Origin: JBAZWE01 sp041658605
Lineage (GTDB): Bacteria > Actinomycetota > Thermoleophilia > BMS3ABIN01
DNA length: 6,840 nt
Reading direction: 5' to 3'
NCBI GenBank assembly: GCA_041658605.1
Contig: JBAZZU010000055.1
Span: forward strand, 1 to 6,840
The notes under the pieces were generated by a model. The model ran no database searches, was not told the DNA's origin, and saw nothing but the letters and a program-made list of their open reading frames with translations. A program made the position numbers and the translations under genes. This document shows positions 1-4,245 of the stretch, one piece after another (positions within the stretch are counted from its first letter, which is position 1; each line of letters starts with the position of its first letter).

Positions 1-665
1 AAGACGACCTGCAACGCGAATTCTACATCCGCATGACCCGCAAAATGGGCTGGACGGTGAATGTCCTCGCAATACAGATTGAGAACCAGACTTACGAGAA
101 AACCCTCCTCAACCAGGTGAACTTTGACAAGACGCTCCCCGCGAAAGTGCGCAATCGGGCCAAGCTGGCCGTCAAGGACGAATACACCTTCGATTTTCTG
201 GAGCTTGGCGAGGAGTTCGATGAACGCGAGCTGGAACGGGCGGCGATTGCGAGGATAGAGGCCTTCCTGCGCGAGATGGGCGGAGTCTTCACCTTTGCCG
301 GCAGCCAACACCGGCTCGAGGTCGGCGGTGATGAGTTTTATATCGACATCCTCCTCTATCATCGGGCGCTCAAATGTCTGGTCGCCCTGGAGCTTAAAAC
401 GGGCAAGTTCCTGCCGGAGTACGTTGGCAAAATGCAGTTCTATCTGGCGGTGCTCGACGATACGGTCAGGATGGACGGCGAGAACCCGGCCATCGGCATC
501 ATCCTCTGCCGGGAGAAAAACCGGACGGTGGTCGAGTACGCTCTACGCGATTCCGGCAAACCCATCGGCGTAGCCAGCTACCGCATGGTCTCGGCGTTGC
601 CCGACGAACTGCGGGGCCAGCTGCCAGAGCCTGAGCAGGTGGCGCTGCTGATGGAGGAGATTTAG
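1..665 (+). CDS. YhcG/DUF1016-family PD-(D/E)XK nuclease, N1 (5' end cut off by window)
   Basis: This is the C-terminal 220 residues of a predicted nuclease; the first complete codon is at 3 and the frame is open back to the window edge, so the ATG at 33 is an internal methionine, not the start. By comparison with N3, about 123 residues are missing. The segment holds the end of the DUF1016 N-terminal domain and the whole C-terminal nuclease fold. The likely active site reads I-D-I-L-L-Y (Asp at visible residue 115), then E-L-K (Glu130, Lys132) and K-M-Q-F-Y (Gln145), the usual D/ExK plus Q arrangement. It matches N3 without gaps, 196 of 220 residues identical by my count, and DNA similarity stops a few bases after the stop codon. 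The family is predicted to cut nucleic acid and is common in defence and accessory regions; the substrate is unknown. No frameshift or missing catalytic residue is visible, so it may be functional if its 5' end is intact. Confidence 0.9.
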   Translation, partial: DDLQREFYIRMTRKMGWTVNVLAIQIENQTYEKTLLNQVNFDKTLPAKVRNRAKLAVKDEYTFDFLELGEEFDERELERAAIARIEAFLREMGGVFTFAGSQHRLEVGGDEFYIDILLYHRALKCLVALELKTGKFLPEYVGKMQFYLAVLDDTVRMDGENPAIGIILCREKNRTVVEYALRDSGKPIGVASYRMVSALPDELRGQLPEPEQVALLMEEI

Positions 666-751
666 GTCAGTCGTGTGAAGTTGCGGTTAACTCTCGATGT
701 TGAGATATGATTGACATTGTATAGTTTCCAACACTCCCTCCCACTCCCCAT

Positions 752-768
752 ACCGGCAAACGGCTGGT
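752..768 (+). terminator. Weak candidate terminator after N1
   Basis: ACCGGC and GGCTGGT-side bases form a 6-bp stem (one G-T pair) with a 5-base loop, followed by the short run TTCTT. It lies between N1 and the higA promoter, where a terminator would make sense. The stem is short and the T-run poor, so this is only a candidate. I see no other signal in 666-750. Confidence 0.2.
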
Positions 769-770
769 TC

Positions 771-799
771 TTGACTTCACCTTTAGGGTGAAATATATT
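771..799 (+). promoter_or_regulatory. Sigma70-like promoter of the higA-like gene
   Basis: TTGACT at 771-776 and TATATT at 794-799 are separated by exactly 17 bases and differ from consensus at one position each. The higA-like start codon is 31 bases past the -10 box and has a Shine-Dalgarno sequence (AAGGA, 819-823). This is the best promoter in the window. It would give the higA-like gene its own transcript, which may continue into N2 because no strong terminator follows higA. Confidence 0.7.
776..792. promoter_or_regulatory. Palindromic operator between -35 and -10
   Basis: TTCACC (776-781) and GGTGAA (787-792) are a perfect 6-bp inverted repeat with a 5-base spacer, placed wholly between the two promoter boxes. 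Dimeric HigA-type antitoxins are known to repress their own promoters by binding such dyads, so the likely reader is the adjacent higA-like protein. Binding itself is inferred. Confidence 0.55.
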
Positions 800-829
800 T
801 CGAAAGAAAATGATTGATAAGGATGATCC

Positions 830-1111
830 ATGGAAAAGAAGCTTAAACCTGCAATAGTTCCGCCGCCTGGCCGGACCATCAGGAAGGAATTGGCCGGCTG
901 CGGTTGGACTCAGCGATATCTGGCCGAGCGAATGGGACGGCCGGAGCAAAAGATCAGCGAGATAATCGCCGGCAAGAAGCGGCTCACCGAGGGCACGGCC
1001 CTTGAGCTTGAGGAAGTCTTCGGGATCGACGCCGGCTTCTGGCTCAACCTGGAAGCAAGTTACCGCCTGCATCTGGCCAGGGAGGCGAGGCTGAGGCGGA
1101 AAGCGGGCTGA
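830..1111 (+). CDS. higA: HigA-family (XRE helix-turn-helix) antitoxin-like regulator, no visible toxin partner
   Basis: This 93-residue protein has a Cro/C1-type helix-turn-helix at about residues 17-70. It begins with the HigA-like P-P-P-G-R-T-I-R-K-E-L and ends with the family signature G-F-W-L-N-L-E-A-S-Y-R-L (69-80). HigA proteins bind DNA as dimers, repress their own operon and neutralise the HigB mRNA interferase. The start at 830 follows AAGGA at 819-823 with a six-base gap. HigB normally lies immediately upstream, but only 30 bases separate the promoter from this ATG, and no RelE/HigB-like frame is present on either side. It is therefore an orphan, or its role is to regulate the neighbouring nuclease genes. 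Related proteins can carry an extra C-terminal domain; the abrupt basic end (R-L-R-R-K-A-G) ten bases before the leader repeat might reflect truncation at a recombination junction. The gene symbol denotes family only. Confidence 0.85.
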   Translation: MEKKLKPAIVPPPGRTIRKELAGCGWTQRYLAERMGRPEQKISEIIAGKKRLTEGTALELEEVFGIDAGFWLNLEASYRLHLAREARLRRKAG

Positions 1112-1120
1112 TGCCTCCCC

Positions 1121-1284
1121 CTGTCGCCCATCCCGTATACATTCCGTCCGGCGGGCATATTAGAGTCCTGAAACCCACTGCTTCACCATGATGCACCATC
1201 CTGCACATCTCTCACACTCCTCTTAAGAGCCGCTGCCCGGACGGGCTGCGGCAAAGCAACCCAGGAGGAGGAGAGATGAAAGAC
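1121..1284 (+). repeat. Duplicated nuclease leader, copy A (before N2)
   Basis: This non-coding leader and the first codons of N2 match the leader of N3 (2407-2560). The strongest block, 1123-1153 against 2410-2440, has 29 of 31 bases identical and contains the palindrome GTATAC. The rest is roughly 75-80% alike. A CACCAT-flanked 10-base unit at 1184-1199 occurs twice here and once in copy B, as expected from slippage. Similarity runs through the Shine-Dalgarno (AGGAGG, 1263-1268) into the start of the gene (M-K-D-K-I-P-D here, M-K-E-K-T-P-D in N3), then collapses. I see no convincing promoter in it. Confidence 0.8.
1229..1252 (+). promoter_or_regulatory. Leader hairpin upstream of N2
   Basis: GCCGC (1229-1233) pairs with GCGGC (1248-1252); a T-T mismatch follows, then GCCC (1235-1238) pairs with GGGC (1243-1246) around a GGAC loop. 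It sits 11 bases before the Shine-Dalgarno and lacks a T-run, so it is unlikely to be an intrinsic terminator. The same hairpin is kept in the other leader with compensating changes in the outer stem. CTCCTC at 1217-1222 could pair with GAGGAG of the Shine-Dalgarno (1265-1270), closing a larger structure around the hairpin. Confidence 0.5.
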
Positions 1285-2370
1285 AAGATCCCCGATGATG
1301 CTGTAAAGAACACCAGCTGTGATGACGGCGCGGCCATAGATGGCTCTGGACTTGAAACAACGGTCGATTCACTCTATCAGGCCATTTCCGACATCGTCGA
1401 GGATGCCCGCAAAACCGTCTATCGCGCTACTAATCAGGCAATGATGCGAGCCTACTGGGAGATCGGGCGGGTTATCGTGGAGGAGGAGCAGGAGGGCAGG
1501 GAAAAAGCAGCGTATGGGAAAGGCATAATCAGGGACCTCTCTCTACGGCTAAGTTTCGTTTACGGACAAGGCTTTTCGCCCAGAAATCTTTGGTTTATGA
1601 GGAACTTTTACATTGCATATCCAAAAGTGAACGCACTGCGTTCAGAATTGAGTTGGACTCATTATCGACTTCTTATGAGAGTAAGAAATGAGGAGGCTCG
1701 CAGTTTCTACCTGATCGAATCTTGCAAAAACGGCTGGAGCACCCGCGAACTCGACCGCCAGATCAGTTCCCTGCTGTTTGAGCGTCTCTCCTTGAGCAGA
1801 GACAAAGAGAAAGCGCTGGAGCTCAGCCGAGAGGGCCAGATCGTCGCGAGCGCTGAGGACCTCATCAAGGACCCTTACATACTGGAATTCCTGGGGATGA
1901 GCGAATCCCCCGATTTCCACGAGAAAGACCTTGAGCAGAACCTCATCGACCGGTTGCAGTCATTCCTGCTTGAGCTCGGCCGGGGCTTTGCGCTCGTCGC
2001 GCGCCAGAAGCGGATAACGGTAGGAGGGGACCACTATTACATCGACCTGGTCTTCTATAACCACGCTCTTAAGTGCTTCGTCCTCATCGATCTCAAGATC
2101 GGGAAACTCGATCACCGGGATATCGGGCAGATGGACTTCTATGTGCGTTACTTTGAGAAAGAAGAGCGGTCGGAGGGCGACAACCCCACCATCGGTCTCA
2201 TCCTCTGTTCCCACAAAAACGAGGCTATGGTCAGATACACGCTGCTTGATGACCGGGAGCAGGTCTTCGCTTCAAAATACCGGCTCTGCCTGCCAACCGA
2301 AGAGGAGCTCAAGCGCGAGATCTCCGAGGAGCGGGCGAGGCTGGAGCTTGTGAAGAGGGAGGGTGGCTGA
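1276..2370 (+). CDS. YhcG/DUF1016-family PD-(D/E)XK nuclease, N2
   Basis: This complete 364-residue protein is a typical size for the family. The start at 1276 follows AGGAGGAGG (1263-1271) closely. After a polar, probably disordered stretch (1-25) comes the DUF1016 N-terminal domain (about 30-180), with conserved Y-W-E-I-G (60-64), S-P-R-N-L-W (101-106) and L-S-W-T-H-Y-R-L-L (125-133). The C-terminal nuclease domain (about 200-345) carries Asp257 in Y-Y-I-D-L, D-L-K (Asp272, Lys274) and G-Q-M-D-F-Y (Gln285). The middle acid is Asp where N1 and N3 have Glu; this is allowed in PD-(D/E)XK enzymes. It is clearly a different subfamily from N1/N3 yet stands between them behind a leader almost shared with N3. 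It is likely a nucleic-acid-cutting accessory or defence protein with unknown target. Bases about 1588-1693 are markedly AT-rich compared with the rest. Transcription probably comes from the higA promoter or upstream. Confidence 0.92.
   Translation: MKDKIPDDAVKNTSCDDGAAIDGSGLETTVDSLYQAISDIVEDARKTVYRATNQAMMRAYWEIGRVIVEEEQEGREKAAYGKGIIRDLSLRLSFVYGQGFSPRNLWFMRNFYIAYPKVNALRSELSWTHYRLLMRVRNEEARSFYLIESCKNGWSTRELDRQISSLLFERLSLSRDKEKALELSREGQIVASAEDLIKDPYILEFLGMSESPDFHEKDLEQNLIDRLQSFLLELGRGFALVARQKRITVGGDHYYIDLVFYNHALKCFVLIDLKIGKLDHRDIGQMDFYVRYFEKEERSEGDNPTIGLILCSHKNEAMVRYTLLDDREQVFASKYRLCLPTEEELKREISEERARLELVKREGG
1628..1644. other. Perfect palindrome inside N2, before the WTH motif
   Basis: TGAACGC-ACT-GCGTTCA is a perfect 7-bp stem with a 3-base loop, inside the DUF1016 N-terminal domain. 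Its centre (1636) is 18 bases before the TGG codon of the conserved W-T-H. N3 has a perfect palindrome of unrelated sequence with its centre at the same distance. Confidence 0.6.
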
Positions 2371-2381
2371 GATAGATTGCC

Positions 2382-2408
2382 TTGGCTCAGCGATATCTGA
2401 ATGCCGAC
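2382..2408 (+). pseudogene. Possible remnant of a deleted higA-like gene
   Basis: TTGG at 2382-2385 followed by CTCAGCGATATCTG at 2386-2399 matches 904-922 of the higA-like gene with only one base missing. Read in the equivalent frame it gives Q-R-Y-L-N-A-D-R-R-P, against Q-R-Y-L-A-E-R-M-G-R-P in the HigA helix-turn-helix. The leader repeat begins at once after it, just as leader copy A follows the intact higA gene. I infer that a second higA copy between N2 and N3 was lost except for this scrap. The match is short, so chance is not excluded. Confidence 0.4.
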
Positions 2409-2560
2409 CGTCGTCCATCTCGTATACATTCCGTCCGGCGTCTGTGTTAGATTTCTCACACCCACTGTTTCACCATCCTGCATAGTTTTCTCACTCCTCT
2501 GAAGAGTTGCTGCCCGGACAGGCCGCGACAATGCAACCACAAGGAGGAGACATGAAAGAG
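2407..2560 (+). repeat. Duplicated nuclease leader, copy B (before N3)
   Basis: This is the second copy of the leader described at 1121-1284. The 31-base block at 2410-2440 differs from copy A at 2414 and 2420 only. The copy has lost one 10-base CACCAT unit and otherwise keeps the order of elements: conserved block, CTCCTC (2494-2499), hairpin, Shine-Dalgarno AAGGAGG (2541-2547) and the ATG-AAA-GA start of the gene. It is not coding in any sensible frame. Confidence 0.8.
2506..2529 (+). promoter_or_regulatory. Leader hairpin upstream of N3
   Basis: GTTGC (2506-2510) pairs with GCGAC (2525-2529) and GCC (2512-2514) with GGC (2521-2523) around a CGGACA loop. Relative to copy A, one C-G pair has become T-A and the next a T-G wobble, so outer pairing is kept despite sequence change. 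CTCCTC (2494-2499) can again pair with GAGGAG (2544-2549) in the Shine-Dalgarno. The loop core CCGGAC is also complementary to GTCCGG (2433-2438) in the conserved block, as in copy A. Confidence 0.5.
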
Positions 2561-3583
2561 AAAACCCCCGACGGCACGGCTGTGAATGGCTACGGCAATC
2601 TCCTGGGAGACATCAAGGAGCGTATCCGGTCTGCCCAGTATGAGGCCTTGCGGGCGGTGAACAGAGAGCTGATCGGGCTTTATTGGGATATCGGGCGGAT
2701 GATCGTGGAGAGGCAGGCCAGGGAGAAATGGGGAAAGGCGGTTGTGGAAAAGTTGGCCGCGGACTTGCAGGCGGAGTTCCCGGGTATAATGGGGTTCTCC
2801 TCGTCAAATCTGTGGCGTATGCGGGTATTTTACGAAGCCTATGCCGAAAATGAAAAACTCGCGCCATTGGCGCGAGAAATTGGTTGGACACATAATTATG
2901 TCATTTTCGAAAAGTGCAAAGACGATCTCCAGCGCGAGTTCTACATCCGCATGACGCGTAAATTCGGCTGGACCAAACCCGTTCTTATCCACCAGATCGA
3001 CAACCAGACTTACGAGAAAATCCTCCTCAACCAGGTGAACTTCGACAAGACGCTCCCCGCGAAGGTCCGCAACCGGGCCAAACTGGCCGTCAAGGACGAA
3101 TACACCTTCGACTTCCTTGAGCTCGGCGAGGAATTTTCGGAGCGGGAGCTCGAACGGGCGGCCATCTCCAGGATCGAGGAATTCCTGCGTCAGATGGGTG
3201 GAGTCTTCGCCTTTGTCGGCAGCCAGCACCGGCTGGAGATCGAAGGCGATGAGTTCTTCATCGACATCCTCCTCTATCACCGGGCGCTCAAATGCCTGGT
3301 CGCCGTGGAGTTGAAGCTGGGTAAGTTCCTGCCGGAGTACGTCGGCAAGATGCAGTTCTATCTGGCGGTGCTCGACGATACGGGCAGGCTGGACGGCGAA
3401 AACCCGGCCATCGGCATCATCCTCTGCAAGGAGAAGAACCGGACGGTGGTCGAGTATGCACTGCGCGATTCCGGCAAACCCATCGGCGTGGCAGCTTATC
3501 GCATGGTATCGGCGCTACCCGATGAACTACAGGGACAGCTGCCGAGGCCTGAGCAGGTGGCTTTGCTGATGGAGGAGATTTAG
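2552..3583 (+). CDS. YhcG/DUF1016-family PD-(D/E)XK nuclease, N3
   Basis: I set the start at the ATG at 2552, directly behind AAGGAGG (2541-2547); an upstream in-frame TTG at 2507 lies inside the leader hairpin and is not credible. The 343-residue product has the DUF1016 N-terminal domain at about 15-165, with Y-W-D-I-G (44-48), S-S-N-L-W-R-M-R (84-91) and G-W-T-H-N (111-115), and the nuclease domain at about 190-335. Predicted catalytic residues are Asp238 (F-F-I-D-I), Glu253 and Lys255 (E-L-K) and Gln268 (K-M-Q-F-Y). It is the close paralogue of N1, so the two form a 663-base direct repeat about 2.9 kb apart. The family is predicted to cleave nucleic acid; the target is unknown. The stop codon is one base from the end of the opposing relE gene, with no terminator between them. 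Confidence 0.92.
   Translation: MKEKTPDGTAVNGYGNLLGDIKERIRSAQYEALRAVNRELIGLYWDIGRMIVERQAREKWGKAVVEKLAADLQAEFPGIMGFSSSNLWRMRVFYEAYAENEKLAPLAREIGWTHNYVIFEKCKDDLQREFYIRMTRKFGWTKPVLIHQIDNQTYEKILLNQVNFDKTLPAKVRNRAKLAVKDEYTFDFLELGEEFSERELERAAISRIEEFLRQMGGVFAFVGSQHRLEIEGDEFFIDILLYHRALKCLVAVELKLGKFLPEYVGKMQFYLAVLDDTGRLDGENPAIGIILCKEKNRTVVEYALRDSGKPIGVAAYRMVSALPDELQGQLPRPEQVALLMEEI
2858..2876. other. Perfect palindrome inside N3, before the WTH motif
   Basis: CTCGCGCC-ATT-GGCGCGAG is a perfect 8-bp stem with a 3-base loop. Its centre (2867) is 18 bases before the TGG codon of W-T-H, the same spacing as the palindrome in N2. It encodes L-A-P-L-A-R, where N2 has V-N-A-L-R-S. Confidence 0.6.
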
Positions 3584-3584
3584 C

Positions 3585-3881
3585 TCAGCCTTCCTGCCTC
3601 TTCCTCGCCTTTTTGTAAACAGCGAGCTTATCCCGTTTGCCAACAGCTATCACGAGAACGCAGATCTTCTGGTCCTGCACTTCATACACAAGACGGTAGC
3701 CTGTTGCGCGCAGCTTTATTTTGTAATGATTCGGGAAGCCGTAAAGCTGACTGGCCGGGACATGGGGGTTTTCAAGACGTTCTGCCAGTTTCTTTTTGAA
3801 TTGAAGCTGAACCGGCCGATCAAGTTTTTTCCATTCCTTGAGAGCCGCGGGAATGAATGCGAGCCTGTAGCTAGAGCTCAT
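3585..3881 (-). CDS. relE: RelE-family mRNA interferase toxin
   Basis: This 98-residue protein resembles Escherichia coli RelE along its length: A-L-K-E-W-K-K-L near the start, Y-K-I-K-L-R-A-T-G-Y-R-L-V-Y-E-V (53-68) and V-G-K-R-D-K-L-A-V-Y (80-89). RelE cuts mRNA in the ribosomal A site. The residues known to matter in E. coli RelE (Lys52, Lys54, Arg61, Arg81, Tyr87) have counterparts here at Lys54, Lys56, Arg63, Arg83 and Tyr89, a constant shift of two, so the toxin looks intact. The gene starts inside the antitoxin gene, an 11-base overlap typical of translational coupling; no strong separate Shine-Dalgarno is visible. It is convergent with N3, with one base between the stop codons, so read-through from the nuclease genes would be antisense to it. 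Confidence 0.93.
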   Translation of the reverse strand: MSSSYRLAFIPAALKEWKKLDRPVQLQFKKKLAERLENPHVPASQLYGFPNHYKIKLRATGYRLVYEVQDQKICVLVIAVGKRDKLAVYKKARKRQEG

Positions 3882-4122
3882 CGATGTCGACTTCGACAGC
3901 GTCTATCTTTTCATCCTGCCGTTCCTGCACAATAAGGCCCAGCTGATAGTCTTCGAGCCTCTCCATTATCATTTCGTATGTCGCGGCGGGAATCAGATAG
4001 GCGGTCGGGCTGTTGTGATTCAGGATAGCGATGGGTGCGCCGTCTGATTTCTCGATCAGGGCGCTTGGATTTCTTTTGAGTTCAGAAATACTGGCTGAGC
4101 AGCTTGCGAGCACGGATTTCAT
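3871..4122 (-). CDS. Phd/YefM (StbD-like) antitoxin of the RelE toxin
   Basis: This 83-residue antitoxin has two parts. The N-terminal Phd/YefM fold (about 1-60) shows S-A-S-I-S-E-L-K-R-N-P-S-A-L-I and P-I-A-I-L-N-H-N-S-P-T-A-Y-L-I-P, the usual DNA-binding and dimer segment. The C-terminal arm (about 58-83: Y-Q-L-G-L-I-V-Q-E-R, ending V-D-I-D-E-L) resembles the toxin-wrapping tail of E. coli RelB, which ends in L-D-E-L. This is the StbD-type design, in which a Phd-like head pairs with a RelE/StbE toxin. It should neutralise the RelE encoded just downstream and repress the shared promoter, more strongly when toxin is bound. The start at 4122 follows a Shine-Dalgarno-like AAGGCGG on the minus strand (about 4127-4133). 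Confidence 0.9.
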   Translation of the reverse strand: MKSVLASCSASISELKRNPSALIEKSDGAPIAILNHNSPTAYLIPAATYEMIMERLEDYQLGLIVQERQDEKIDAVEVDIDEL

Positions 4123-4142
4123 CGTTCCGCCTTCAGATTGTT

Positions 4143-4190
4143 AACAGGTCTTTATTCTGACCACATAATAGCACTTAATTATAACCTGTT
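4143..4190. promoter_or_regulatory. Inverted heptamers across the relE-antitoxin promoter
   Basis: AACAGGT (4143-4149) and ACCTGTT (4184-4190) are perfect inverted copies with centres 41 bases apart, about four helical turns. They bracket the probable -10 box, and the upstream one touches the -35 box. Paired sites of this kind would suit autorepression by the antitoxin or toxin-antitoxin complex. Another ACCTGTT occurs at 4585-4591, so part of this may be chance. Confidence 0.35.
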
Positions 4191-4194
4191 TCAA
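4165..4194 (-). promoter_or_regulatory. Probable promoter of the antitoxin-relE operon
   Basis: On the minus strand TTGAAA (4194-4189) and TATTAT (4170-4165) are 18 bases apart, and the antitoxin ATG lies 43 bases past the -10 box. The segment is AT-rich between GC-rich genes. An overlapping TATAAT lies at 4184-4179 but has no -35 at a fitting distance. Confidence 0.5.
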
Positions 4195-4212
4195 GTCAGC
4201 TGCCGTCAGCTG
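4195..4212. repeat. Tandem GTCAGCTG pair upstream of the toxin-antitoxin promoter
   Basis: GTCAGCTG occurs at 4195-4202 and again at 4205-4212. Because CAGCTG is self-complementary, the pair is both a direct repeat and a hairpin (CAGCTG-CCGT-CAGCTG). It abuts the -35 box on its upstream side and follows the stop of the small gene at 4246, so it could be an activator or operator site, or a weak hairpin ending the pheT-side transcript; no T-run follows. Confidence 0.35.
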
Positions 4213-4245
4213 GAATCACCGATCAGTTGGTGTGACTTTTTAAGG

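Noticed and set aside
711..725. TTGACA followed by TATAGT, considered as a promoter
   Set aside because: The two boxes are only three bases apart, and no partner box lies at 16-18 bases from either.
662..1072. Minus-strand frame of 136 codons opposite the higA-like gene, considered as a missing toxin
   Set aside because: No RelE/HigB-like motif and no ribosome binding site; it is the mirror of the HigA coding sequence.
1188..1226. Twelve-codon histidine-rich leader ORF before the N2 hairpin, as in an attenuator
   Set aside because: No Shine-Dalgarno precedes it, and the start codon and reading frame are absent from the otherwise similar leader of N3. The hairpin has no T-run.
2507..2551. 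Fifteen-codon upstream extension of N3 from a TTG
   Set aside because: The extension lies in the leader hairpin and Shine-Dalgarno, which match the non-coding leader of N2. The ATG at 2552 has the proper ribosome binding site.
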